NCBI RefSeq assembly: GCF_963929015.1
Contig: NZ_CAWVHE010000019.1
Location: 36,530 to 100,529 of the forward strand
Length of the DNA stretch: 64,000 bases
Direction of reading: 5' to 3'
From: Merdimonas sp963929015
GTDB lineage: Bacteria > Bacillota > Clostridia > Lachnospirales > Lachnospiraceae
The notes under the pieces were generated by a model, which saw only the letters and a program-made list of their open reading frames with translations, had not been told where the DNA came from and ran no database searches. Of this stretch, positions 51,514 through 59,620 are shown one piece after another. Position 1 is the stretch's first letter, and each line of letters opens with the position of its first letter. Both the position numbers and the translations under genes were made by a program.

Positions 51514-52869
51514 TTATTCTGTAAATACAGTGGAGTTCGCCTGGTCATCAATTTCTTTTGCAGCTTCCTCGATCGTGGTCTTTCCTTCAAAAGCGTCAGA
51601 CAGATGAGCGGTAATGATGTCGCTGTACTCAGCCCATTTTCCGGTCTGGCATGCTTCGATCTGAGACTCGTTGCCCAGATAAGAAGCAGAATTGATAAAG
51701 GCATCTGTTGACGGAGGAGTATTTACATATGTCTCGCTTTCCATCAGGTCGGTGTAAACCGGCAGAGACAGAGCAGATTCCATAACCAGTGCAAGTCCTT
51801 CATCACTCATCTGGAAGGAAAGCAGGTTGGCTGCTGCATCTTTGTTCTCGCTGGTTTCAGCGATACAAACCATACTACAGATAAACGGACAGGTCCGTGT
51901 GGTTCCCTGCGGCATCTCTACTGCATCCCACTCAAAGTCGCACTCTGTACGGAAGGACGGGATTACCCAACGTCCGGACGGATACATTGCAACCTGACCG
52001 GTAATGAACAGACGGTCTTCGCTGTCACCAGTAGCGGATACAGATCCCGGAGACGGTGCAGAACCTGCCTGAACAAGGTCATACATAACTCCTAAACCTT
52101 CCAGAGCCTCTGCGGAAGACAGGTTGGACTTTCCGTCAGCAAACCAGTCAGCGCCATAGTTGCCCATCCAGTTGATCCAGTCAGCACGATAGTTGTTGAT
52201 CGCGGTACCATATACCAGAGTACGCTCGCCGTCTTCACTCTTCTGTGTCAGATCAGCTGCGATCTCTTTGTAGTCTTCTACGGTCCAGTCATTGGTCGGC
52301 ACGTCAACGCCTGCTTCCTCGAACATATCCAGATTGAGGTACATTACATAAGATGTCCAGTCTTTCGGGAATGCTACCTGGGTGCCATCGATGTTACCAA
52401 AGTCCAGAACACCGTCGATGATGTCGGCTGTCAGATCCGGATACTCTTCGATCACGCTGTCCAGCTCGGAAAGCATGCCAGAGTCGTTGTATCTTCTGAC
52501 TCCGGACTCACCTACCCAGAACAGATCCGGAAGGTCGTCGCCGGCTGCCAGTGTCTGCAGTTTGGTGTCATAGTCGGAAGGAACATACATCTGCTCAACT
52601 TTTACGTTCGTTGCGTACTGCTCATATGTGCTGAACACATTTGCATACATCTCTCTCTCGTAATCGTCGCCAGAGTGCATGTAAGTAAGGTCGCCGCTTA
52701 ACTCTGCTGCCTTTTCTGCACCTTCCCAGTTTGTGTCTTCTGCGGTCTTCGTGGTTTTCTGCTCTTCAGCTTCTTCTTCGCCAGATCCACCGCCACATCC
52801 AACTAAGGATACCGCCATCGTGGCTGTCATCAGGAACGCCAGTGTCGCTTTTACGGATTTCTTTTTCAT
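51514..52869 (-). CDS. Extracellular sugar-binding lipoprotein
   Basis: 451 residues from the ATG at 52869 (after AAAGGAG). Signal peptide with lipobox SLVGC, lipid-anchored cysteine at about residue 25, then a Gly/Glu linker. The body is a family 1 solute-binding protein (GDDLPDLFWVGESGVRRYND, later ITGQVAMYPSGRWVIPSF). Supplies the two permeases encoded downstream. The ligand is probably an alpha-glucoside or xyloglucan-type oligosaccharide, judged only from the GH31 gene upstream. Confidence 0.92.
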   Translation of the reverse strand: MKKKSVKATLAFLMTATMAVSLVGCGGGSGEEEAEEQKTTKTAEDTNWEGAEKAAELSGDLTYMHSGDDYEREMYANVFSTYEQYATNVKVEQMYVPSDYDTKLQTLAAGDDLPDLFWVGESGVRRYNDSGMLSELDSVIEEYPDLTADIIDGVLDFGNIDGTQVAFPKDWTSYVMYLNLDMFEEAGVDVPTNDWTVEDYKEIAADLTQKSEDGERTLVYGTAINNYRADWINWMGNYGADWFADGKSNLSSAEALEGLGVMYDLVQAGSAPSPGSVSATGDSEDRLFITGQVAMYPSGRWVIPSFRTECDFEWDAVEMPQGTTRTCPFICSMVCIAETSENKDAAANLLSFQMSDEGLALVMESALSLPVYTDLMESETYVNTPPSTDAFINSASYLGNESQIEACQTGKWAEYSDIITAHLSDAFEGKTTIEEAAKEIDDQANSTVFTE

Positions 52870-52933
52870 AATAGCTTCTCTCCTTTCTTTTTTGCGTTCT
52901 ATCATTAATGCACGAAGCACAAATGATCTGTCG

Positions 52934-54907
52934 TTACCGGAACATTTCCGGTTTCAGTTCTGATCCCTTCCGCAGGAACAAAGGAATCCTTTCCAGAGGG
53001 GCCTGGACTGTGAGCCATGCGCCGCCCTCGTATTCCCTGCCATCAAAAGCATCAATAAAGGTCTCTCCCTGGGGGAGATACACCCTGCGTTCTCTTACTC
53101 CCTGTTCATATACCGGGCATACCATCAGATCCGGTCCGAACAGATACTGATCAAAGATGTCATAGCAGATTTCTTCTTTATAATCAAAGAACAACGGCCG
53201 CATCACCGGCAGCCCTTCTTTGGACGCTTTGTGGAACTGTTCCAGGATATAAGGCCTTAACCGCTCCCGGATCTCGATATAATGCTTCAGGATCTCGTAG
53301 GCTTCCCCGCCGTAGCTCCAGATCTCGTTGGGCCCGCCGGAGTAACAGAATCCGTCCAGAGTAACCGGGGGTGATACCGGCCTGTCTTTTTTGTCCCGGA
53401 ACCCGTGCAGTCTGAATACCGGGCAAAAAGCTCCGAACTGGAACCATCTCACCATACACTCCCGGTAATCTTCCGAATCCGGATCACCTCCATGGAAACC
53501 GCCAATGTCTGTGGTCCACCAGGGGATGCCGCTGACCGCTACATGAAGCCCTGTCTTGATCTGCCGGCGGAGACTTGCAAAGTCCGCGCAGATATCGCCG
53601 GACCAGAGGACCACGCCATAGCGCTGGCTTCCTGCCCACGCGCAGCGTATCAGGTTTACGATCTCTTTTTGTCCTTCGCTCATCTGGCCGTCATAAAAGG
53701 TCTTCGCATAATAGAACGGATACAGGCTGCTGACTTCCATTCCATTTCCGATCCAGTAGCGTAAGTTATCGTAATCATAAGGTCCGATCTCCGGCTCTGC
53801 TTCATCCAGCCAGAAATTACGGATGCCCAGACTGTAATAATTTTCTTTTACGCGCTCCCACACAAACGCTCTTGCCTGTGGATTGGTCGGATCATAATAA
53901 GTCTCAGGTCCCCTGCAGTATACCAGAGGTCCCGGTCCCCGCTCCGCCCGGATCAGCATGTTCTGATCCCGCATTGCAAAATAATTCTCGCTGCGCGGAT
54001 CTACGGTGGGCCAGATCGACACCAGAAGGCGGACGCCCATTTCGTTCAACTCCTCCACCATCGCTTTGGGATCCGGCCAGCAGGCCTTGTCAAACTTCCA
54101 GTCTCCCTGCTGCGGCCAGTGGAAATAATCGCACACGATCAGGGAAAGCGGGATCTCTCTTCTTTTATATTCTCTTGCCACTTCCAGGAGCTCTTCCTGT
54201 GTCTCATAGCGAAGCTTGGACTGCCAGAATCCTGTCGCCCACTCCGGAAATTCCGGAGCAAAGCCGGTGAGCATGCAGTAACGCTTCTCAATCTCGGCCG
54301 GCGTATCTGCAGCGATCACAAGATAATCCATCTGTCTGGCCGACTCCGCCACCCAGCGGGTCTGGGAGGTCCCAAACTCGACTCTTCCGATGGCGGGATT
54401 GTTCCAGAGAAATCCATAACCTCTGGATGAGATTACGAAGGGGATCGTACTTTTTGTATTCTGCTGGCACAGATCCAGAGTCGCGCCTTTTAGATCGAAG
54501 AGATCGTGCGCCTCCTGGCCAAGCCCGTAAAAATGCTCTCCTGCCATGGCGCACAGATGCTGCTCTACATGAAACAAGCCGCCTTCTTTTCCGCGGATCA
54601 CTCTGCCAGGAATATCCCGTTCATTCCTCCAGAGTTCTTGCAAAAGCAGCTCCTCTTTCCTGTTCCAGAAAGAAATCTTTCCATCTTCCGTAACTTTGAC
54701 TTGAATGTCTCCGTTTATTAAAACAGCCTCTTTTTCGGTGGTTCTGATCTCCGCCTCCGCCTCGCCCGGCTCCAGCAGCGTCCAGTTCAGGTCCTGGATC
54801 TCTCCGGCGGCGGCGCGGACACGGATTATATGCTTCCCGTAAGGCTCGATCTGGACATTTTCTCCTTCGCGCAAAATTGTAATTCCAGTATTATCTGTCC
54901 GTATCAT
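52934..54907 (-). CDS. Glycoside hydrolase family 31 (alpha-glucosidase/alpha-xylosidase)
   Basis: 657 residues, cytoplasmic. Catalytic nucleophile D368 in RNFWLDEAEPEIG and acid/base D438 in GVVLWSGDICADFASLRRQI; further GH31 blocks are LSLIVCDYFHWPQQGDWKFD and IPWWTTDIGGFHGGD. The sequence is nearer to alpha-xylosidase-like and 6-glucosidase-like bacterial members than to GH31 ER enzymes; the exact substrate is not decided. First gene of the importer operon. Its promoter lies inside a segment bounded by 25-bp inverted repeats. Confidence 0.9.
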   Translation of the reverse strand: MIRTDNTGITILREGENVQIEPYGKHIIRVRAAAGEIQDLNWTLLEPGEAEAEIRTTEKEAVLINGDIQVKVTEDGKISFWNRKEELLLQELWRNERDIPGRVIRGKEGGLFHVEQHLCAMAGEHFYGLGQEAHDLFDLKGATLDLCQQNTKSTIPFVISSRGYGFLWNNPAIGRVEFGTSQTRWVAESARQMDYLVIAADTPAEIEKRYCMLTGFAPEFPEWATGFWQSKLRYETQEELLEVAREYKRREIPLSLIVCDYFHWPQQGDWKFDKACWPDPKAMVEELNEMGVRLLVSIWPTVDPRSENYFAMRDQNMLIRAERGPGPLVYCRGPETYYDPTNPQARAFVWERVKENYYSLGIRNFWLDEAEPEIGPYDYDNLRYWIGNGMEVSSLYPFYYAKTFYDGQMSEGQKEIVNLIRCAWAGSQRYGVVLWSGDICADFASLRRQIKTGLHVAVSGIPWWTTDIGGFHGGDPDSEDYRECMVRWFQFGAFCPVFRLHGFRDKKDRPVSPPVTLDGFCYSGGPNEIWSYGGEAYEILKHYIEIRERLRPYILEQFHKASKEGLPVMRPLFFDYKEEICYDIFDQYLFGPDLMVCPVYEQGVRERRVYLPQGETFIDAFDGREYEGGAWLTVQAPLERIPLFLRKGSELKPEMFR

Positions 54908-54942
54908 TCGTGCCCTTTCTATCCATATAAAAGTGTTTATTT

Positions 54943-54967
54943 TTCGCAGAGCTGTCTACTCTGCGAA
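54943..54967. repeat. Left 25-bp inverted repeat (IR-L), possible recombinase site
   Basis: Nine-base arms TTCGCAGAG and CTCTGCGAA around the asymmetric seven-base core CTGTCTA. The exact reverse complement, ending at precisely the same borders, occurs at 55879-55903. It is in the GH31 leader, between the promoter and the start codon. This 9-7-9 form is what tyrosine recombinase crossover sites look like. No T run follows on either strand, so it is not a terminator. Confidence 0.9.
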
Positions 54968-54996
54968 TCGTCCGAACGGTAATATCTATAGACTAC

Positions 54997-55025
54997 AGTT
55001 TACCTGTTGCCCCCTTCTTTGTCAA
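54997..55025 (-). promoter_or_regulatory. Promoter of the GH31-importer operon, inside the repeat-bounded segment
   Basis: Minus strand: perfect -35 TTGACA (55020-55025), 17-base spacer, -10 TAAACT (54997-55002). Transcription would begin near 54990, giving an 80-base leader that includes IR-L. The rest of the gene-free stretch 54908-55264 is AT-rich with no further element I can name. Confidence 0.75.
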
Positions 55026-55264
55026 GAAAATAAGCCGGTAAATTGGTCGTTTATGTCGTATAATCAGCATTTTTATGCAATTTTTTGCAAATAAATAACA
55101 ACTTTTTCAAACTTGTCTTGAATAAATTTTCGTGATTTTATACACTTCGTTTACCGGTGCATGAAACGTCAAAAATGCGCCCTGGAATCAACCAAAAAAA
55201 GCAGCTTGTCCTATCAACGGATGCCTGTAAAACATACACCAGAACAAACGGGAGGAAAAACGGT

Positions 55265-55890
55265 ATGAATAAAATGAGCAACCTCAAAATCGTAACTTTT
55301 GAAGAGATCAGCAGAGAATGGCTTTCCCTGGTCCGGATGCAGGTAAAAGAATCTTCCTATAACAGATACCGAAATCAACTGCAGAAAAACATTCTGCCAG
55401 TGCTTAGAAGCTGCCCCTGCTGTGAAATTACCACCCGGCAGCTTCAGGCTTTTTTATGTCTTCTTTTATCCGGATCGGCGAGCTCTGCGCGCTGACCTGG
55501 GGACAGATCCACCTTACGGAAGGTGAGATCTTCGTAACCCGCACGCTGCAAAGGCTGCAGGATATGAGCCACTCAACCGGGAACCGCACCCGCATCATTA
55601 TCAGCACCCCAAAGAGTACTTGCTCCTTAAGGACCATTCCGCTTCCTGATTTTCTGGTCCGCTGGCTTACGCCCTTTCGGTCGTCGGAAGATGTATTTTT
55701 CCTCACCGGGCGCAGCGATAAATTTGTCGAGCCCCGTTCTCTTGAAAACCATCTGAAAAAGGTTCTTATCCAAAACGGTATCCGTCCGGTCAATTTCCAT
55801 GCCCTCAGGCACACCTTCGCTACGCGTTGTGTAGAAGCTGGCTTCGATCTGAAGCGAGAAGGAAGCTGCTCCTTCCTTTTCGCAGAGTAG
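55265..55890 (+). pseudogene. Tyrosine recombinase (orphan integrase) remnant
   Basis: Two fragments in different frames. From the ATG at 55265 (after GGAGG) comes an N-terminal core-binding part (TFEEISREWLSLVRMQVKES, SYNRYRNQLQKNILPVL, TTRQLQAFL). From about 55465 the other frame gives the catalytic part: RIGELCALTWGQIHL (first catalytic Arg), STCSLRTIPLPDFLV, and NFHALRHTFATRCVEAGFDL (His-x-x-Arg). The middle, roughly 90-100 residues, is missing, and the C-terminus breaks off before the final His and the Tyr nucleophile, running into IR-R. It cannot be active. The type matches Lachnospiraceae orphan integrases, some of which flip nearby promoters. Confidence 0.85.
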
Positions 55891-55903
55891 ACAGCTCTGC
55901 GAA
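55879..55903. repeat. Right 25-bp inverted repeat (IR-R), possible recombinase site
   Basis: Arms TTCGCAGAG and CTCTGCGAA with core TAGACAG: the exact reverse complement of IR-L over all 25 bases and no further. It overlaps the last codons of the integrase remnant and ends eight bases before the promoter of the acyltransferase gene. 911 bases separate the two sites. Confidence 0.9.
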
Positions 55904-55911
55904 TTAAAAGA

Positions 55912-55940
55912 TTGAAACCTGCAACCCGGGAATATATAAT
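55912..55940 (+). promoter_or_regulatory. Promoter of the acyltransferase gene
   Basis: TTGAAA (55912-55917), 17-base spacer, perfect TATAAT (55935-55940). It lies just outside the repeat-bounded segment, so this gene should not depend on the segment's orientation. Confidence 0.8.
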
Positions 55941-56012
55941 ACCTTTCAAACAGCATGTTTTCTTTGTGTCTGTAATCTGCTGAACGCTGGCTATTATGAA
56001 AGGAGTTTTCTT

Positions 56013-57008
56013 ATGTACCAATTACAAGAACTTGCAGATTATGTCTCTTTTGACCGGATTCCTCTCTCCTGGGAGCACTGTCTTGCAGATGCTCTTGACA
56101 GCTATGACCCGAACTGGCTTGAAAGTCTTCCTTTTGATGAGATCATGACATTTTACGAGCTGGAAGAGCCTCTTTGCCGCAGGCTTTCCCGGGAAATCCA
56201 GACCCTTAGATCTGATGAAAAACTGAACTTTCTGTGCTGGCTCTGGAGACAGATTCTCTTTTTTGCTCCCGAAGCCGACTGCGGCGATATCTGGACCTGG
56301 GACAGCCATTCCTCTGCATTTTCCAGCCATGGGAGTCCTGTGATGGCGACTCTTGTCCTTCTAAGCGGGTATCCGATCCACCAGAAAAATATGGAAAAAT
56401 ATCATTTTGACGAGGCACAGATCCGGATGCAGAAATACGGCATTCGCTATTACTGCACCTGGGACGGCGAAAAGCACGGGACCGACGGGATGCGATTCCG
56501 CCAGATGATTTTTTCCAGTGGTCTTATTTCCGGACTGATGACCTGGCACGGATGTCTGCAGTTCGAATGGGTCCCCGGAGGTCTTGCTGTTCTCAAACCA
56601 TTTTTGACCGGCAATCCACCGGTGATCTTTGTTCATATTCCGGAAGACGGCCCTCTGGACGAGACTATCGTCTCTTCTTCCTTAAAGACGGCCACTGAAT
56701 GGATTCCGAAATACTACTCTTTTTCCGCAGAGCAGCCGCCTGTTTTCTTTACCCAGAGCTGGCTTCTTAGTCCCCAGCTAAGAGACTGCCTTCCCGCAGA
56801 CAGCCGGATCTTAAGCTTCCAGAAGCATTTTAAGCTGCTGGACGTAGAGGAGTGTCCCAAAGACTTTCTTTACTTTGTCTTTGATTTAAGCGAAGCTCCC
56901 CAGTCTCTGGAAAGTCTGCCGGAAAACACCAGCCTGCAAAAGGAGATCAAGAAACGGCTTGTAAATGGCCTCCCCCTGGAACGAGGGCTTGGCATCCTGC
57001 AGGATTGA
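56013..57008 (+). CDS. GNAT-like acyltransferase domain-containing protein
   Basis: 331 residues, no signal or membrane segment. The N-terminal half (DRIPLSWEHCLADALDSYD, FYELEEPLCRRLSREIQTL) and the C-terminal half (IFVHIPEDGPLDETIVSSSL, FTQSWLLSPQLRDCLPADSR, ILSFQKHF) correspond to what I know as the NAT_N and GNAT_C domains. Acetyl transfer is likely but the acceptor is unknown; such genes are common near glycosidase genes in Lachnospiraceae. ATG after AAAGGAG. It has its own promoter and terminators, so it is a single-gene unit. Confidence 0.75.
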   Translation: MYQLQELADYVSFDRIPLSWEHCLADALDSYDPNWLESLPFDEIMTFYELEEPLCRRLSREIQTLRSDEKLNFLCWLWRQILFFAPEADCGDIWTWDSHSSAFSSHGSPVMATLVLLSGYPIHQKNMEKYHFDEAQIRMQKYGIRYYCTWDGEKHGTDGMRFRQMIFSSGLISGLMTWHGCLQFEWVPGGLAVLKPFLTGNPPVIFVHIPEDGPLDETIVSSSLKTATEWIPKYYSFSAEQPPVFFTQSWLLSPQLRDCLPADSRILSFQKHFKLLDVEECPKDFLYFVFDLSEAPQSLESLPENTSLQKEIKKRLVNGLPLERGLGILQD

Positions 57009-57098
57009 TAAAGAATCCAGGAGATTCTTTATCATTTCATTCCTGTTTTTCATTAATCTATGACCGGAAAAGGAGATGTCTTACTGACATCTCCTTTT
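57007..57098 (+). terminator. Two hairpins after the acyltransferase gene
   Basis: A perfect 11-base stem GATAAAGAATC/GATTCTTTATC (57007-57033) begins within the stop codon. A second, stronger stem AGGAGATGTC/GACATCTCCT (57071-57095), lengthened by A-T pairs, is followed by T6 and is a classical terminator that could act in both directions for the convergent YeiH gene. Confidence 0.85.
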
Positions 57099-57103
57099 TT
57101 ACA

Positions 57104-57188
57104 ACTGCCACCAGATCCCTGCTGCCGCCAGATCCCTGCTGCCGCCAGATTCCTGCTGCCGCCAGATCCCTGCTGCCGCCAGATCCTT
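57104..57188. repeat. 17-bp tandem repeat array
   Basis: Five contiguous units of 17 bases, consensus GCTGCCGCCAGATCCCT, with one or a few changes each. A diverged sixth unit (57189-57205) carries the stop codon and last codons of the YeiH gene, so the array seems to have grown from the gene end. The unit length is not a multiple of three. No spacer, so not a CRISPR. Confidence 0.9.
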
Positions 57189-57192
57189 TTCG

Positions 57193-58224
57193 CTACCAGA
57201 TTCCCAGCATGTGCTGCATACCAAGGCTTACTACCGTAATCCCGATCCAGCAGGCCATTCCCATCAGGATCGGTTTTCCTCCGGTTTTTACCAATTTCAC
57301 AATGTTCGTATTCAGCCCCACTGCCGCCATGGCCATAATGATAAAGAACTTTGACAATTCTTTCAGAGGCGCGAAGATTTCCGCCGAAACGCCCGCCGCA
57401 GTTGCAACTGTGGTGATCACAGACGCACCGATAAAAAACAGAATGAAGAATGGGAAAATCTGCTTCATAGAAACTTTTCCATTTCCATCCCCTTTCTCTT
57501 TGCGAGTGCGAAGAAATGCCAGCGCCAGTGTGATCGGAATGATCGCCAGCGTCCTGGTCAACTTTACAGTGACGGCTTTATCAAGAGTGGCGCTTCCCAG
57601 GCCATACAAACTGTCCCAGGTAGATGCCGCAGCGGTTACGGAAGACGTATCATTTACCGCAGTTCCTGCAAATACGCCAAACGCTTCTCCCGAGTCCGTC
57701 GCAAATCCCAGTATTCCTCCCAATGTCGGAAACAACACCGCCGCCAGTACATTGAAAAAGAAGATCACCGAAATCGCCTGCGCCACCTCTTCATCATCCG
57801 CATCAATCACCGGCGCTGTCGCAGCGACGGCCGAGCCTCCGCAAATAGACGATCCCACGCCCACCAGCGTAGATATTTTTCCCGGAATGTGCATCGCGCG
57901 GTGCAGCACATAGGCAACCACCAAAGATGTGGCAATCGTTGAAACAATGATTGGCAGCGACTGCTTCCCGGTCTGCAGGATCACCTGCAGATTCAGTCCG
58001 AAGCCAAGCAGGATCACCGCATACTGCAGAATCTTCTTAGACGTATATTTGATCCCGCTCTCCAGATCCCCCTTCTCTTTTATCCCTAACGTCAGGATCA
58101 TACCAGCCAGGATCGCGATTACCGGCCCGCCGACAATCGGAAACCGCTTCCCCAAAAGCCAGGACGGGACCGCAATACACAGACACAGCAAAATCCCCTT
58201 CCCATTTTTTCTCACAAACTCCAT
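57193..58224 (-). CDS. yeiH: YeiH/UPF0324 family membrane transporter
   Basis: 343 residues from the ATG at 58224 (after GGAGGGAG; an upstream in-frame ATG at 58260 lacks a site). About ten membrane helices; VGVGSSICGGSAVAATAPVI and AVLFPTLGGILGF and FAGTAVNDTSSVTAAAS are the family blocks. Often annotated as a putative sulfate exporter, but without firm proof. Divergent LysR regulator next door, as in the yeiE-yeiH pair of enterobacteria, where YeiE has been tied to sulfite detoxification. Confidence 0.88.
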   Translation of the reverse strand: MEFVRKNGKGILLCLCIAVPSWLLGKRFPIVGGPVIAILAGMILTLGIKEKGDLESGIKYTSKKILQYAVILLGFGLNLQVILQTGKQSLPIIVSTIATSLVVAYVLHRAMHIPGKISTLVGVGSSICGGSAVAATAPVIDADDEEVAQAISVIFFFNVLAAVLFPTLGGILGFATDSGEAFGVFAGTAVNDTSSVTAAASTWDSLYGLGSATLDKAVTVKLTRTLAIIPITLALAFLRTRKEKGDGNGKVSMKQIFPFFILFFIGASVITTVATAAGVSAEIFAPLKELSKFFIIMAMAAVGLNTNIVKLVKTGGKPILMGMACWIGITVVSLGMQHMLGIW

Positions 58225-58336
58225 ATTCTCCCTCCACACATTATCCACAACATTTTCCACAAAGCAAATCCTATCACGAAAATTTCATAATGTAAAATTA
58301 TAAATATTTATTTTTTTATAAAAGTATGTTATCATA

Positions 58337-58386
58337 CCATCAATGGGGACGGGGGATTCCCAGGAATCCCCCGTCCCCATTGATGG
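58337..58386. repeat. Palindrome, copy 3 of the GGGGACGGGGG family
   Basis: Perfect 24-base arms around a two-base loop. The core GGGGACGGGGGATT matches copies 1 and 2; the outer arm CCATCAAT and its complement ATTGATGG are unique to this copy. The 3' arm ends at GATGG of the ribosome site GATGGAGG of the LysR gene, so the hairpin could hide part of that site. It lies in the gap between yeiH and the regulator. Confidence 0.9.
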
Positions 58387-58394
58387 AGGTTGCC

Positions 58395-59276
58395 ATGCTG
58401 GATCATCGTGTTTTTACTTTTCTGACCGTCTGTGAGGAGCAGAGTTTTACCCGGGCGGCAAAGAAACTTCATATTACCCAGCCTGCGGTATCGCAGCATA
58501 TTCAGTTTATCGAAGAATACTATGGAGCCAGGGTGTTCTGTTTTCAGGGGCGGCGTCTCTGCCTTACCGAGGCAGGCGCTCTTCTTAAGAGCTCTCTGAC
58601 TTCTCTCTACAATAATGAAACTTATCTGAAGGAACAACTTTTGTCTCTTTCGGATCTTCGTTATCGTCTGCGTTTCGGCGCTACGCTGACTGTGGGGGAA
58701 TTTATGATCGCCGATCCTCTGTCGCATTTTCTGGCGGCACACCCGGATTCTGATATTTCGGTTACTGTGGCCAACACTGCTTTACTTCTGCAGAAGCTGG
58801 ATGCCGGCGAGATTGATTTCGCCATTCTGGAAGGGAATTATCCCCGTCATCTGTACCGCCATACCCCATTTATCACTGACCGCTTTATTCCCATCTGCGG
58901 CAGGCATTACAAGTTTAAAAAAATGCCCCGGAGTCTTTTTGAGCTGACATCGGAGCGTCTTCTTGTCCGCGAGCCGGGTTCCGGCACCCGCAGGATCCTG
59001 GAAGACGCCCTGTCTGAATATGATCTAGGCATTGAAAACTTCACGCACGTCACCACCATTGGAAATATGAATACGATCAAGGAAATGGTGAAAAACAATT
59101 GCGGGATTACCTTCCTCTATAAAACAGCTGTACTGGACGAACTGCGTGATGGTTCTATCCAGGTGATTGATTTGCCGGACTGGCAGGTCCATCACGAAAT
59201 CTCCATTGTATGGAAGGCAGAGCGTCTGTTTGAAGACACGCTCCGCGATCTTTTGCAGGAACTGTTCCATGTTTAA
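58395..59276 (+). CDS. LysR-family transcriptional regulator (YeiE/CysB-like group)
   Basis: 293 residues from the ATG at 58395, after GGAGG. Winged helix at residues 4-62 (FLTVCEEQSFTRAAKKLHIT, QPAVSQHIQFIE); the rest is the LysR substrate-binding domain (LRFGATLTVGEFMIADPLSH). In-frame codons upstream lie inside the palindrome and are not used. Divergent to yeiH and likely to control it; the effector may be a sulfur compound by analogy, unproven. Confidence 0.9.
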   Translation: MLDHRVFTFLTVCEEQSFTRAAKKLHITQPAVSQHIQFIEEYYGARVFCFQGRRLCLTEAGALLKSSLTSLYNNETYLKEQLLSLSDLRYRLRFGATLTVGEFMIADPLSHFLAAHPDSDISVTVANTALLLQKLDAGEIDFAILEGNYPRHLYRHTPFITDRFIPICGRHYKFKKMPRSLFELTSERLLVREPGSGTRRILEDALSEYDLGIENFTHVTTIGNMNTIKEMVKNNCGITFLYKTAVLDELRDGSIQVIDLPDWQVHHEISIVWKAERLFEDTLRDLLQELFHV

Positions 59277-59422
59277 GGATTCTGCGTTCCTTTTCCAATC
59301 TGGACATTTCATAGTTTGTTTACATTTTTTTCTTAATTTAAACACAGAATCATCACAACTTTTTTCTATACTGTAACTGTTCAAGAAATTGAACACAAAA
59401 TCTTTTTCATAACTTTTTCCTC

Positions 59423-59456
59423 AGGACTGCACTCCTCCCAGGCGCAGTCCTATTTT
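59423..59456 (+). terminator. Probable terminator of the LysR gene
   Basis: AGGACTGC (59423-59430) pairs with GCAGTCCT (59444-59451), then ATTTT. It is 150 bases after the LysR stop. The rest of 59277-59540 is AT-rich and shows nothing else I can name. Confidence 0.6.
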
Positions 59457-59540
59457 ATGCCCGGCTTTTCACCTGGCTTTCCCCTGGTTTTCTCCTCTTT
59501 TATCCCATTTCCCCCAAAAGATCACCAAAATTGCCAGAAA

Positions 59541-59592
59541 AAAATCACACATAAAAGAGCCGATCCTGTCGTGCTTTTTTATGTGTGATTTT
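59541..59592. terminator. Long hairpin at the end of the F-ATPase operon
   Basis: A 20-base stem with one G-T pair joins 59541-59560 (AAAATCACACATAAAA then GAGC) with 59573-59592, loop of 12. T and A runs in the stem make it a candidate terminator in both directions, 28 bases after the atpC stop. Confidence 0.75.
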
Positions 59593-59620
59593 CTATATTT
59601 TATGTGTAATTTCCCGTATC

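Noticed and set aside
54943..54967. The 25-bp repeats as transcription terminators
   Set aside because: They form stem-loops, but neither copy is followed by a T run on either strand; the left copy is inside the GH31 leader, where a terminator would silence the operon.
55456..55890. The catalytic integrase fragment as a complete 144-residue gene
   Set aside because: It begins in the middle of the catalytic domain without a ribosome site and lacks the last His and the Tyr nucleophile.
57104..57205. CRISPR array at the tandem repeats
   Set aside because: Units are contiguous 17-mers with no spacers, and no cas gene is present in the window.
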